Part shown: positions 26,300 through 34,989 of the stretch, piece after piece
Layout: each line of letters begins with the position of its first letter
Position numbering within the stretch: the stretch's first letter is position 1
Source: DATFQI01 sp963831105
Lineage (GTDB): Bacteria > Actinomycetota > Thermoleophilia > Solirubrobacterales > Solirubrobacteraceae
Direction: 5' to 3'
Length of the DNA stretch: 64,000 bases
Assembly (NCBI GenBank): GCA_963831105.1
Contig: CAWHOS010000003.1
Span: 310,001-374,000, forward strand
The notes under the pieces: generated by a model
The model's input: the letters and a program-made list of their open reading frames with translations, nothing else
The model's database searches: none
Told to the model about the DNA's origin: nothing
Program-made: the position numbers and the translations under genes

Positions 26300-26416
26300 A
26301 TGCATCCGACCTTCCAGGGCGAGATCGCTCGCCAGCGCACCGAACAGCGCATCGCATCCGCCACGCGGGCCAGGACGGCCCGCTCGGCGCTTGCCCGCTT
26401 CCGGCGGCCGGAGTAG
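26300..26416 (+). CDS. Candidate small basic protein, 38 aa
   Basis: ATG 26300 to TAG 26416, starting 3 bp after the previous small frame. The product (MHPTFQGEIARQRTEQRIAS...) is a charged, Arg-rich helix, resembling short MHP-start proteins often seen in actinobacteria. It ends 10 bp before the kinase GTG. No known function. Confidence 0.4.
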   Translation: MHPTFQGEIARQRTEQRIASATRARTARSALARFRRPE

Positions 26417-26426
26417 AAACAGCAGC

Positions 26427-27536
26427 GTGGCGGATGCCCCCTTCGCCGAAGAGTTCGCCGGCTACCGGATCGACGGCCGCGTCGGCCGTGGCGGCATGGG
26501 CGTCGTCTACCGGGCGACGGACCTGTCGCTGGACCGGACCGTCGCGCTCAAGGTGCTCGACGACGAGCTCGCCAAGGACCCGACGTTCCGCCGCCGCTTC
26601 GTCACAGAGTCAAAGCTCGCCGCGTCGCTGGATCACCCCAACGTCATCCCGATCTACGCGGCCGGCGAGCACGACGGCATGCCCTACATCGCCATGCGCT
26701 TCGTCGCCGGCGAGGACCTGCGCGGGGTCCTGCGCACCGAGGGACGCCTCGAGCCCGGCCGCGTCGTGCGTCTCGTCGCCCAGCTGGCGTCGGCGCTCGA
26801 CGCGGCGCACGAGGCCGGCCTCGTGCACCGCGACGTCAAGCCCGCCAACGTGCTCGTGACCAAGGCCGATCACGTGTACCTCACCGACTTCGGCCTGACC
26901 AAGCGCGTCGCGGCCGACACCGAGGCGACCCGCACCGGCGTCGTCCTCGGCACGCTCAACTACATGGCGCCGGAGCAGATCCGCGGGCAGGCGATCGGCC
27001 CCTTCACCGACATCTACTCGCTCGGCTGCATGATCGTGCACCTGCTCACGGGGCAGGTCCCGTTCCCGGTCGAGACCGAGGAGGCGAAGCTGTGGGCGCA
27101 CGTCGCCGAGCCGCCCCCGCGGCCGAGCGAGCGCGTGCAGGGCCTCGGGACCGCGTTCGACCCGGTCGTCGCGTGCGCTCTCGGCAAGCGCCCAGAGGAC
27201 CGCTACGCCAGCGCCGGCGCGCTCGGGTCCGCACTGGCCGCGGCGCTCCAGCCGGCGCCCGAGCCGCCACCGGCCCCGGTACGCGAAGCCGCCCCGCCGC
27301 CGGCGCCCAAGCCGGAGCCGGCGCGCAAGGCGCCGGTCGCCCCCGCGCGCCGCGACGTGCTCCGCGCGGCCGCGCAGGAGCCGTTCAACATGGCCGTGCT
27401 GGCGGTGCTGCTCGTCGCCGCGATCGCGCTCGACCAGGTCGTGCTCGGCGTGCCGCTCGCGCTCGCCGTCTACGCGGCGGCGGTGCTGCGCAGCTTCTTC
27501 GATCCCGACACCGAGCGCCGGGTCCAGCGCGGGTGA
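26427..27536 (+). CDS. Serine/threonine protein kinase, Pkn type, membrane anchored
   Basis: A 369-residue Hanks-type kinase. GRGGMGVVYRATDLSLDRTVALKVL contains the glycine loop and catalytic Lys, HRDVKPANVLV the catalytic loop, TDFGL the DFG motif, and GTLNYMAPEQ the activation segment end. After the kinase domain (to about residue 275) comes a Pro/Ala-rich linker and two hydrophobic segments near 315-345. No external sensor domain follows. GTG 26427 is used. The FHA-domain gene starts 4 bp downstream, giving a phospho-signal writer and reader pair. Confidence 0.9.
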   Translation: MADAPFAEEFAGYRIDGRVGRGGMGVVYRATDLSLDRTVALKVLDDELAKDPTFRRRFVTESKLAASLDHPNVIPIYAAGEHDGMPYIAMRFVAGEDLRGVLRTEGRLEPGRVVRLVAQLASALDAAHEAGLVHRDVKPANVLVTKADHVYLTDFGLTKRVAADTEATRTGVVLGTLNYMAPEQIRGQAIGPFTDIYSLGCMIVHLLTGQVPFPVETEEAKLWAHVAEPPPRPSERVQGLGTAFDPVVACALGKRPEDRYASAGALGSALAAALQPAPEPPPAPVREAAPPPAPKPEPARKAPVAPARRDVLRAAAQEPFNMAVLAVLLVAAIALDQVVLGVPLALAVYAAAVLRSFFDPDTERRVQRG

Positions 27537-27540
27537 CGAG

Positions 27541-28206
27541 ATGTCCGAGCGGCACGCCTCCTCGCCGGCCGAGATCAAGGAGCGCCTCGAGGCCGAGCGG
27601 CGCGGCGCGACGTTCCTGCACTATCGCGACGCCGACGGCGCTCAGCAGATCGTGGAGCTCGATCCCGGCCGCGGCCTCGTCACCGTGGGCCGGCGGGCGG
27701 ACAACACCGTGCCGCTCGGCTGGGACGCCGAGGTCTCGCGCGTGCACGCGCAGCTCGAGCCCGTCGGCCACGACTGGGTGCTCGTCGACGACGGGCTCTC
27801 GCGCAACGGCACGTTCGTGAACGGCGAGCGCGCGGCCGGACGGCGGCGCCTGCGGGACGGCGACCGCATGTGCTTCGGCGAGACCGTGGTGCGCTTCCGC
27901 GCACCGGCCGAGGACGAGTCGCGCTCGACCGCGGTCGTCGGCCGCGGCGGCCCGCTCACGCTGACCGAGACCCAGCGCAGGCTGCTGGTCGCGCTGTGCC
28001 GGCCGCTGGAGGAGTCCGCCTACGCCACGCCGGCGACGAACCGCGAGATCGCCGACGAGCTGCACCTCAGCGTGGACGCGGTGAAGGCGCACCTGCGGGT
28101 CCTGTTCGAGCGACTCGGCATCGACGGCCTGCCGCAGAACCAGAAGCGCGCGCGGCTCGCGGCGGTCGCCCTCGTCGACGGGCACGTGCGCCGGCACGAC
28201 TTCTGA
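27541..28206 (+). CDS. FHA-domain protein with C-terminal LuxR/winged-helix-like region
   Basis: A 221-residue protein. The FHA fold at residues ~40-115 shows the phosphothreonine-binding set: VTVGRRADNTVPL, SRVHAQLE and LSRNGTFVNGERA. After a short linker, residues ~140-215 (LTLTETQRRLLVALCRP... TNREIADELHLSVDAVKAHLRVLFERLGI) look like a helix-turn-helix of the LuxR/SARP kind. It follows the kinase by 4 bp, so the likely role is to couple kinase output to DNA binding. Similar FHA-HTH proteins exist in actinobacteria but targets are unknown. Confidence 0.87.
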   Translation: MSERHASSPAEIKERLEAERRGATFLHYRDADGAQQIVELDPGRGLVTVGRRADNTVPLGWDAEVSRVHAQLEPVGHDWVLVDDGLSRNGTFVNGERAAGRRRLRDGDRMCFGETVVRFRAPAEDESRSTAVVGRGGPLTLTETQRRLLVALCRPLEESAYATPATNREIADELHLSVDAVKAHLRVLFERLGIDGLPQNQKRARLAAVALVDGHVRRHDF

Positions 28207-28221
28207 TTACGCTCAGAGGCG

Positions 28222-29358
28222 GTGGCCAAGGGCGAGTTCACGATGATCGAGGCGGGCGGCCGCGAGGTCCGCCTCTCCAACCCCGGCAAGGTCTACTTCC
28301 CGCGCCCCGGCTGGACGAAGCTCGACGTCGTCGAGTACTACCTCCGCACCGCGGAGGCCGTGACGATCCACCTGCGCGAGCGCCCGACGGTGATGAAGCG
28401 CTTCGTCAACGGGATCATGGAGGAGCCGATCTGGCAGAAGCGGGTGCCCAAGAACATCCCCGACTGGCTGCAGACGGCGACGGTCGCGTTCCCGTCCGGG
28501 CGGACCGCCGAGGAGCTCGTGGCCAACGACGCGGCGCACCTCGTGTGGGCGGTCAACCTCGGCGTGATCGACTTCAACCCGTGGCCGGCGCGGCGCGCCG
28601 ACCTCGACGCGCCCGACGAGCTGCGCGTCGACCTCGACCCCACGCCCGGCGTCGGCTGGGACGAGGTGCGCCGGACCGCGCTGGTCGTGCGCGACGTGCT
28701 CGCCGAGCACGGGCTGCGCGGCTACCCGAAGACGTCGGGCTCCAAGGGCATCCACGTCAACGTCCGGATCGTGCCCGAGTGGGACTCGCTGGGCGTGCGC
28801 CGCGCGGCGCTGGCGCTCGCGCGCGAGGTGGAGCGGCGCGCGCCGGAGCTGGCGACGAGCAAGTGGTGGAAGGAGGAGCGCCACGGCGTGTTCGTCGATT
28901 ACAACCAGAACGCGCGCGACCGCACCGTCGCCTCCTGCTACTCCGTGCGCCCGACGCCGGACGCTCGCGTGTCGTGCGCGCTCGACTGGGACGAGGTCGC
29001 CGACGTCGAGCCGGGCGACCTGCGCATCGACACGGTGCCGGAGCGGCTGCGCGAGCGCGATCCCGCGGCGGACATCGACGCCAACGCGGGCACGCTCGAC
29101 CAGCTGCTGGACCTCGCGCGCCGCGACGAGGAGGGCGGCCTCGGCGACGCGCCGTGGCCGCCGCACTTCCCCAAGCAGAAGGGCGAGCCCAAGCGCGTCC
29201 AGCCGAGCCGCGACCGCGACCGTCCCACGCAGCGCGGCCGCGCCGGCGACCCGCAGCCGGGCGGCCCGCCGCCCGGCATGAACCTGGGCGGGATGCAGCG
29301 CGGCTTCGGCTCCAAGCCCCGCACGGGCCAGGGCCACATAGACGAGTTCGACGACTGA
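28222..29358 (+). CDS. LigD-type polymerase/primase domain protein
   Basis: A 378-residue stand-alone archaeo-eukaryotic primase-type polymerase as found in LigD of bacterial NHEJ. SNPGKVYFPRPGWTKLDVVEYY is the N-terminal signature, RVDLDPTPG holds the metal-binding Asp pair, PKTSGSKGIHVNV the nucleotide-binding loop and VFVDYNQNARDRTVASCYSVRP the third acidic site. No ligase or nuclease domain is fused; a ~70-residue Arg/Gly/Pro-rich tail follows instead. GTG 28222 lies 15 bp after the FHA gene. No ku gene is in the window. Confidence 0.88.
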   Translation: MAKGEFTMIEAGGREVRLSNPGKVYFPRPGWTKLDVVEYYLRTAEAVTIHLRERPTVMKRFVNGIMEEPIWQKRVPKNIPDWLQTATVAFPSGRTAEELVANDAAHLVWAVNLGVIDFNPWPARRADLDAPDELRVDLDPTPGVGWDEVRRTALVVRDVLAEHGLRGYPKTSGSKGIHVNVRIVPEWDSLGVRRAALALAREVERRAPELATSKWWKEERHGVFVDYNQNARDRTVASCYSVRPTPDARVSCALDWDEVADVEPGDLRIDTVPERLRERDPAADIDANAGTLDQLLDLARRDEEGGLGDAPWPPHFPKQKGEPKRVQPSRDRDRPTQRGRAGDPQPGGPPPGMNLGGMQRGFGSKPRTGQGHIDEFDD

Positions 29359-29428
29359 CGCCAGGCGACGAGCGGCGTGACGGCGCGCCAGGCATCCTTT
29401 CGGGACCGATCCGGGTAGGACCGCCGTC

Positions 29429-29659
29429 ATGGCCACCCGTAAGGAACGCAAGCTGGCCGGCAGCGGCGGACGACTCGTCGCGATCGGCCTCCCGCTCGTC
29501 GTCATCGGCGTCGTGCTCGCCCTGCTCCTGGACGGCACCGCGAGCGGCATCGGCGCCGCGATCGCCGTGCTCGGCATCCTCCCGGTCGTGGCCGGGGTCG
29601 TGCTGCTGCTGAGCTCCGGCACCGAGCGGCACTCGCGCAAGAACCGCCCCTACGCCTGA
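29429..29659 (+). CDS. Small two-TM membrane protein, 76 aa
   Basis: Basic N-terminus (MATRKERKLAGSGG), hydrophobic segments at about 15-33 and 40-60, and a basic tail (SRKNRPYA). No named family recognised. It stands alone between the LigD-type gene and the next promoter. Confidence 0.65.
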   Translation: MATRKERKLAGSGGRLVAIGLPLVVIGVVLALLLDGTASGIGAAIAVLGILPVVAGVVLLLSSGTERHSRKNRPYA

Positions 29660-29707
29660 GCGTACGCGGCGCCGCGCGTCGATCCCGCTCGGAAAGCCCT
29701 GCACGGC

Positions 29708-29737
29708 TTGACGCCCGCCGCGGCGCGGGAGTAGCGT
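29708..29737 (+). promoter_or_regulatory. Promoter before the 107-aa protein
   Basis: TTGACG (29708-29713) and TAGCGT (29732-29737) with an 18-bp spacer, about 29 bp before ATG 29766, which has a GGGGAGGG ribosome site. Confidence 0.5.
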
Positions 29738-29765
29738 CGCCCCCGTCACCACGAAGGGGAGGGCA

Positions 29766-30089
29766 ATGTTCGCAAGCGTCCGCCGTTACCGGCTCGAGTC
29801 GGGGTCGATCGACGAGCTGCTGCACCTCGTCGACACCGACTTCGCCGAGTCCGTCGAGGACATGGACGGCTTCATGGAGTACCAGGTGCTCGAGTGCGGC
29901 AACGGCGAGATCATCACGATCACGACCTTCAAGGACCGGCGCAGCGCCGAGGCCTCGATGGAGATGGCCTCGGACTGGGTGCGCGACACGCTCTCGCGCA
30001 AGTTCGACCTCACGCGGCTGGAGGGGTTCGTGGGCGAGGTCGCGGTCAGCCGTGCGAGCGCGGACGTGACGGTCCCCGCGCGGTACTGA
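29766..30089 (+). CDS. Antibiotic-biosynthesis-monooxygenase-like (dimeric alpha-beta barrel) protein
   Basis: A 107-residue protein (MFASVRRYRLESGSIDELLHLVDTDF... GFMEYQVLECGNGEIITITTFKDRRSAEAS). The order of strand, helix, strand, strand and the 'F..Y.vl......v.i..F.d...a..s' spacing fits the ABM dimeric barrel. No catalytic residues can be named. The gene is followed 4 bp later by an alpha/beta hydrolase, so the two probably share a transcript. Confidence 0.7.
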   Translation: MFASVRRYRLESGSIDELLHLVDTDFAESVEDMDGFMEYQVLECGNGEIITITTFKDRRSAEASMEMASDWVRDTLSRKFDLTRLEGFVGEVAVSRASADVTVPARY

Positions 30090-30093
30090 GCGC

Positions 30094-30900
30094 ATGACGG
30101 ACACACAGGCCCGGACGGGCTACGCGCCGGTCGGCGATCTGCGGATGTACTACGAGGTCCACGGCGCCGGGCGGCCGCTCGTGCTGCTGCACGGCGCCTA
30201 CATGAACGCGGAGCACCTGCGCCCGCTCGCCGAGGCGCTCGCGGGCTCGCGCCAGGTGATCGTCCCCGAGATGCAGAACCACGGGCGCACGGCGGACGTG
30301 GACCGCCCGATCACCTACGAGCAGATGGCCGACGACACGGCCGAGCTGATCTCCCTGCTCGAGCTCGAGCGACCCGACGTGATGGGCTACAGCATGGGCG
30401 CCGGCATCGGGCTGCAGCTCGCCATCCGGCATCCGGGCGCGCTGCGCAGGCTCGTCGCGGCCTCCGGCTCCTACGCGTACGAGGGCATGCAGCCGGCGGC
30501 GATCGAGATGTTCCCCTCGCTCAGCATCGAGATGTTCGAGGGCACGCCGATCGAGGCCGACTACAAGCGGCTGGCGCCGAACCCCGACGACTTCCCGACG
30601 CTCTTCGAGAAGCTCAAGACCCTCGACACGACCCCGTTCGCGTGGCCGGAGGAGGACGTGCGCGGGATCGCTGCGCCGACGCTGCTGATCTTCGGCGACT
30701 CGGACGTCGTCACGCTCGAGCACGCCACGGCGCTCTTCCGGCTGCTCGGCGGCGGCGCGATGGGTGACCTGGGCGACATGCCGGCGTCGCGGCTCGCCGT
30801 GCTGCCCGGCACCACGCACTACATGCCGCCGGGCCACGGGGTGATGGACCGCATGGACTGGTTCCTGCCGATGGTCCGGGCGTTCCTCGACGCGGAGTGA
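30094..30900 (+). CDS. Alpha/beta hydrolase
   Basis: A 268-residue hydrolase: oxyanion LLHGAYMN (residues ~30-37), nucleophile elbow MGYSMGAGIGLQ with Ser, acid in LLIFGDSDVVT and His in PGTTHYMPP. The lid region between the elbow and the acid contains the unusual AIEMFPSLSIEMFEG helix. It may hydrolyse esters or cleave C-C bonds. ATG 30094 is 4 bp after the previous stop, and its stop overlaps the next gene in a GTGA junction. Confidence 0.88.
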   Translation: MTDTQARTGYAPVGDLRMYYEVHGAGRPLVLLHGAYMNAEHLRPLAEALAGSRQVIVPEMQNHGRTADVDRPITYEQMADDTAELISLLELERPDVMGYSMGAGIGLQLAIRHPGALRRLVAASGSYAYEGMQPAAIEMFPSLSIEMFEGTPIEADYKRLAPNPDDFPTLFEKLKTLDTTPFAWPEEDVRGIAAPTLLIFGDSDVVTLEHATALFRLLGGGAMGDLGDMPASRLAVLPGTTHYMPPGHGVMDRMDWFLPMVRAFLDAE

Positions 30901-31280
30901 GCCGGCGCCGCCGTCGACCGCCCTGGCTGCTGGGGCTCTTCCTCGCGTTCGGGATCGCGATCGTCGCCGGCGGCTTCTCGGTGCTCGCCGACCAGCGCTC
31001 GGGCACGCCCGGCGAGGCGCGGGTCACGGAGTGCACGGGCGGGCGCAAGTACGAGCCGGCCATCCGCTGCCGCGGGACGTGGACCGCCGGCGGGTCGGTC
31101 GTGGTCGGGCGCGTCGAGGGCGCGGGTCACGGTGACGTCGGCAAGACGATCGACGTCCGCATCCACGGCTCAGACCACGCGACGAAGCCTTCGCTGGGCA
31201 CGCCGCTGGTGCTCTGGGGGCTGGGCGCGCCCGTCGTCGCGCTGGCGATGTTCGGCCTCGTCGGCTGGTGGCGGGATTGA
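30897..31280 (+). CDS. Two-TM membrane protein with Cys pair, unknown
   Basis: GTG 30897 overlaps the stop of the hydrolase (GTGA). A 127-residue protein with a basic start, TM segment at ~10-30, an external segment containing two Cys (ECTGG... IRCRGTW) and a second TM at ~103-122. The layout suggests a small extracytoplasmic beta domain held by two anchors. Family not recognised. Confidence 0.65.
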   Translation: MSRRRRRPPWLLGLFLAFGIAIVAGGFSVLADQRSGTPGEARVTECTGGRKYEPAIRCRGTWTAGGSVVVGRVEGAGHGDVGKTIDVRIHGSDHATKPSLGTPLVLWGLGAPVVALAMFGLVGWWRD

Positions 31281-31305
31281 GCGGGCCGGCCCTGACACGC
31301 CCCTC

Positions 31306-31336
31306 GGAGGAGTACCCTCCTTGTAGAGGAGTCCTC
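31306..31336. promoter_or_regulatory. Two adjacent GAGGAGT-type palindromes
   Basis: GGAGGAGTACCCTCC (31306-31320) and GAGGAGTCCTC (31326-31336) are near-perfect palindromes sharing the core GAGGAGT...CCTC. They lie upstream of the 64-aa gene and just before a TTGACG hexamer (31337-31342). A dimeric regulator could bind both. Confidence 0.35.
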
Positions 31337-31395
31337 TTGACGTTGGCCGTTCGCGGCGCCATCTGGCCTCGGAGATCTGCGTCAACGGAGGATCC

Positions 31396-31590
31396 ATGAG
31401 CAAGCCCGTCGAACCGCTGCGCGGCGACGCCGCCTGGAAGGCCGCCAAGAAGGGCGTGGCGGACCGCAACGAAGAGGCTTACGCTCGCGGCCGCCGCGAT
31501 CGTGCGGCGAAGAACACCCAGTTCGCGGCTCGCCGCCTCGAGCAGGAGCGCCAGGCCGACCGGGACCTGCCGAGCAAGCGCGCCCGCTGA
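31396..31590 (+). CDS. Small highly charged protein, 64 aa
   Basis: ATG 31396 is preceded by GGAGGA. The product (MSKPVEPLRGDAAWKAAKKGVADRNEEAYARG...) is almost entirely Lys, Arg, Glu, Asp and Ala and should be helical or disordered. Its low hydrophobicity resembles small nucleic-acid- or stress-associated proteins, but I know no named family. Confidence 0.6.
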   Translation: MSKPVEPLRGDAAWKAAKKGVADRNEEAYARGRRDRAAKNTQFAARRLEQERQADRDLPSKRAR

Positions 31591-31637
31591 CGGGAGCGCG
31601 AGGTACCGGGCGCGGCTCGCTGCCGTAGGCTGCGCCC

Positions 31638-32171
31638 ATGGCCACGATCGTCGAGCTCGGGGGCGTGCGCCCGACGATCGGCGAGGGCGTCTGGCTCGCC
31701 CCGACCGCGGTCCTGATCGGCGACGTGCACGTGGGCGACCGCGCGAACATCTGGTTCGGCGCGGTGCTGCGCGGCGACGCGTCGCGGATCACCGTCGGCG
31801 CGGGCACCTCGATCCAGGACAACAGCGTCGTCCACTGCGCGGACGGGCTGCCGACGGTGATCGGGGAGGATGTCGTCGTCGGCCACGGCGCGCTGCTCGA
31901 GGGCTGCGTGATCGAGGACGGCGCCGTGATCGGGATGGGGTCGATCGTGCTCCAGCACGCGCGGGTCGGCGCGCGCGCCGTGCTCGCGGCGGGCGCCGTG
32001 CTCTCCGAGCGCCGTGAGGTCGGGCCCGGGATGCTGGCCGCCGGCGTGCCGGCGGTCGAGAAGAAGGCGCTGTCGGGCTCCGCGCAGCGCTGGACGGAGA
32101 CCGCCGCGCGCGAGTACCAGCGCTATCGCGAGCGGTACCTCGCGAGCGCGTCGGTCGTCGACGCCGGCTGA
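31638..32171 (+). CDS. Gamma-class carbonic anhydrase family protein
   Basis: A 177-residue left-handed beta-helix with hexapeptide repeats. The metal ligands appear as SVVHCADG, VVGHGALLEGC (two His spaced as in gamma carbonic anhydrases and YrdA/PaaY). RGDASRITVGAGTSIQDN is the family signature. Many members have weak or no carbonic anhydrase activity. Transcribed convergently with the ferredoxin reductase gene. Confidence 0.88.
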   Translation: MATIVELGGVRPTIGEGVWLAPTAVLIGDVHVGDRANIWFGAVLRGDASRITVGAGTSIQDNSVVHCADGLPTVIGEDVVVGHGALLEGCVIEDGAVIGMGSIVLQHARVGARAVLAAGAVLSERREVGPGMLAAGVPAVEKKALSGSAQRWTETAAREYQRYRERYLASASVVDAG

Positions 32172-32189
32172 CGCCGCGGCGCCGGCCGG

Positions 32190-33576
32190 TCAGCCCGCCG
32201 CGGCGATGAGCTCGTCGCGCGAGGCCAGCTTCACGCGCGGGCGCTCGGCGCCGCGGCCGCGCTCGCGCTCCAGCGCGTCGATCGCGTGCCAGCCGTCGGC
32301 GGTGACCGCGTCCGGGCGCGCGCTCGGCCAGCAGCGCGTCGATCCGCTCGCGCGCGTCCCGCGGCGTCTCGCGCAGGCGGCCCTCCCGCAGGTCCTCGGC
32401 GAGGCACGCGATCGTCTCCTCGGCGTCGCGCTTGTTGGTGCCGAGGATGCCGGTCGGGCCGCGCTTGATCCAGCCGACGGCGTAGACGCCGGGGAGCGGC
32501 TCGCCGTCCGGGGTCAGCGCGCGGCCGGCGCGGTTGGGCAGCACGAAGGCGCGCTCGTCGAACGGCACGTCGGGCAGCGGCACCGCCCGGTAGCCGACGG
32601 AGCGCAGCACGAGGCCGGCCTCGATCGTCTCGACCGGGCCGTCGACCGCGCGGGCGCGCAGCGAGCCGTCGTCGCCGCGGACGAGCTCGTTGCGGCGCAC
32701 GTCGACGGCCTCCACGCGGCCGTCGCCGCGGATCTCGACCGGCGAGGTCAGGAAGCGCAGCTCGATCCGGCGCGGCGCGCCGGAATGCGAACCCGCCCGA
32801 CCCGACGCCGCGAAGTCGCGCAGGAGCTCGACGTTCTTGCGCGCGGTGAAGGTGCCCTCCTCCGCGAGCCACTGCACCGAGACCGGGTCGAGCTCGACGT
32901 CGGCGGGATCCACGTGCAGGGCGACGCCGTCGAGCCGCCCGAGCTCGCGCAGCTCGGCGCTCGTGAAGGCGGCCTGCGCGGGCCCGCGGCGGCCGAGCAC
33001 GACGACCTCCTCGATCCGGCTGGCGCGCAGCGCCTCGAGCGCGTGGTCGGCGATGTCGGTGCGCGCGAGCTCGTCGGGGTCGCGCGTGAGGACGCGGATC
33101 ACGTCGGCGGCGACGTTGCCGTTGCCGATCACGACCGCGCGCGCGCGACCGAGAGGTCGAACGCGCGGTCGCGGAAGTCGGGGTGGCCGTTGTACCAGGC
33201 GACGAACTCGGTGGCCGCCCAGCTGCCCGGGAGGTCCTCGCCCGGGATCCCGAGCGACTTGTCGGTCTGCGCGCCCGTCGCGTAGACGACCGCCGAGTAG
33301 TGCTCGGCCAGCTCGGAGTGCTGGACGTGCGCGCCGACCTCGACGTTGCCGATGAAGCGGCAGCCGCGCTTGAGCGTCTGGCGCTCGAAGGTGTCCTGCA
33401 GGCGCTTGATCTCCTGATGGTCGGGAGCCACGCCCGCGCGCAGCAGCCCCCACGGGGTCGGCAGCCGCTCGAAGAAGTCGACCTCGGCGTCGCCGCGGGC
33501 GCGCAGGATCGCCGCGGCGGCGAAGGCCCCGGCCGGGCCGGCCCCGACGATCGCGAAGCGCGGGCGCGAGCGCCAT
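32190..33576 (-). CDS. fprA: NADPH-ferredoxin reductase, FprA type (three frameshifts)
   Basis: Adrenodoxin-reductase-like flavoprotein that passes electrons between NADPH and ferredoxin. FAD site GAGPAG at the N-terminus after one correction near 33563; MAPDHQEIKRLQDTFERQ and FIGNVEVGAHV follow; NADP site VVIGNGNVAADVIRVL after a second correction in a CG-repeat near 33140; C-terminal GWIKRGPTGILGTNKRDAEET; a third correction near 32308 gives PDAVTADGWHAIDALE and a proper stop at 32190. The reconstructed length is about 460 residues, normal for FprA. ATG 33576 overlaps the ferredoxin stop (TGATG), a natural redox pair. Confidence 0.85.
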
Positions 33577-33857
33577 CACGCCGCCGTGCGGTCCGCGGTG
33601 TTCTGCTCGGCGAAGAACTCCGCGTTGAGGTCGAGCGCGTAGGAGAACTTCTCCGGCACCTCGCCCTCGGCGTAGATCGCGTCGACCGGGCACGCCTCGA
33701 CGCACGCGTCGCAGTCGATGCAGACCTCGGGATCGATGTAGAGCTGCTCCGCGGTCTCGAAGTCGCGGGCGCCGGGCTTGGGGTGGATGCAGTCGACCGG
33801 ACAGACCTCGATGCACGAGTCGTCCTTGATGCAGCTGCCGACGATGACGTAGGTCAT
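33576..33857 (-). CDS. fdxA: 7Fe/8Fe-type ferredoxin
   Basis: A 93-residue ferredoxin. The first cluster motif is SCIKDDSCIEVCPVDCIHP and the second CIDCDACVEACPVD, the pattern of actinobacterial FdxA with a [3Fe-4S] and a [4Fe-4S] cluster. It immediately precedes and overlaps the FprA-type reductase, which is its likely electron donor. Confidence 0.93.
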   Translation of the reverse strand: MTYVIVGSCIKDDSCIEVCPVDCIHPKPGARDFETAEQLYIDPEVCIDCDACVEACPVDAIYAEGEVPEKFSYALDLNAEFFAEQNTADRTAA

Positions 33858-33933
33858 GGACCCACAGGCTACAAACTCCCGAAAGCCGAGCAGGTTTTCC
33901 TTGTTTGACGGGGCGTGTGGGAAGGATCCGAGC

Positions 33934-34655
33934 GTGCCGTTCGTCGACGACTTCGACGGCCCCGAGCTCGACCGCGACGCCTGGCTGCCGCACTACCTCC
34001 CGCACTGGAGCTCGCGGGCCGAGAGCGCGGCGACCTACGCCGTCGAGGGCTCGGAGCTGCGGCTGACGATCCCTCCCGAGCAGGGCCTGTGGTGCGCCGA
34101 CACCCACGACGACCCGCCCTTGCGCGTCTCCGGCGTGCAGTCGGGCGAGCGCCGGCCAGCAGCCGTTCCGCGACGGGCAGCGCGTGCGCGAGCCGCAGCC
34201 GACGTGGTGGGGCGTGACCCCGCACCACGAGCGGCTCGAGATCCGCGCGCGGATGGAGCTCAGCCCGCGCTCGATGGCCTCCGTGTGGCTGGTCGGGCCG
34301 AGGACGAGCCGGAGCGCTCGGCGAGATCTGCGTCTTCGAGATCTCGGCGACGCGCTCGACGGAGCGGCGAGCGCGGCGGTCGGCATGGGGATCAAGCCGT
34401 TCCGCGACCCCGCGCTGACGTAGGACTTCGAGCGCCGCGGCTGCCGATCGACGTGCGCGAGCCGCACGACTACGCGCCGACTGGCGCCCGGGCCGGGTCG
34501 ACTTCTCCGTCGACGGCGAGGCGGTCAGGCGGTCGCGCAGGCGCCCGACTACCCGCTGCAGTTCATGGTCGCGGTGTTCGACTTCCCGCAGACCCCGGCC
34601 CCGCGGACCACGTGCCGCTGCTCGCGGTCGACCACGTGCGCGTCGGCTGGCGCCG
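33934..34655 (+). pseudogene. GH16-like beta-jelly-roll protein, frame-broken
   Basis: GTG 33934 with a GGAAGGA site opens VPFVDDFDGPELDRDAWLPHYLPHW, the start of an actinobacterial GH16-related family. Later blocks lie in different frames: QPTWWGVTPHHERLEIRARMELSPRSMASVWLVG, EICVFEI, MGIKPFRDPALT (followed by an in-frame TAG), RLPIDVREPHDYA, DYPLQFMVAVFDFPQ and DHVPLLAVDHVRVGWR. At least seven frame changes are needed. The GH16 catalytic ExDxxE is degenerate (EICVFE). Either a decaying gene or a badly called consensus. It ends directly against a DapA-like fragment. Confidence 0.65.
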
Positions 34656-34943
34656 CGCGCGGTCGAGCCCGCGGGCGACCTCGCGCATGTGCGTCTCGAG
34701 CGCCGCGAGCAGCTCGCGGACGCCCGGCGAGAGCTGCCCGCCGCCCGCGAGCTGTGGGCGCGGCTGTGGCCGCTGTGCCGCTTCCTCGAGGCCCACAGCT
34801 ACCCGGCCGCCGTCAAGGCCGCCTGCGAGCTCGCCGGCCACACGACGGGCCCGGTCCGCGCGCCGCTGCTCGCGCTCGGCGAGGACGAGACGAAGGAGCT
34901 GGCCGCGCTGCTCGAGCACGCGACCCTCGCGGGAGTCGCCTGA
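34656..34943 (+). pseudogene. C-terminal remnant of a dihydrodipicolinate synthase-like (DapA) protein
   Basis: From about 34690 one open frame encodes ARRELPAARELWARLWPLCRF and SYPAAVKAACELAGHTTGP with VRAPLLALGEDETKELAALL, which matches the last ~75 residues of DapA-family aldolases (the xYPAAVKA... helix and the R-x-PLL-x-L ending). The (beta/alpha)8 barrel that should precede it, with its catalytic Tyr and Lys, is absent; the sequence upstream is the GH16-like fragment. It sits 46 bp before a lysA-type gene, a natural place for a dap gene. A deletion, or a false join in the assembly, would both explain it. Confidence 0.55.
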
Positions 34944-34989
34944 CGGCGCACGGTTGCGCGTCCGCGCGGGAGCGAGCAGGCTCCCGCGC

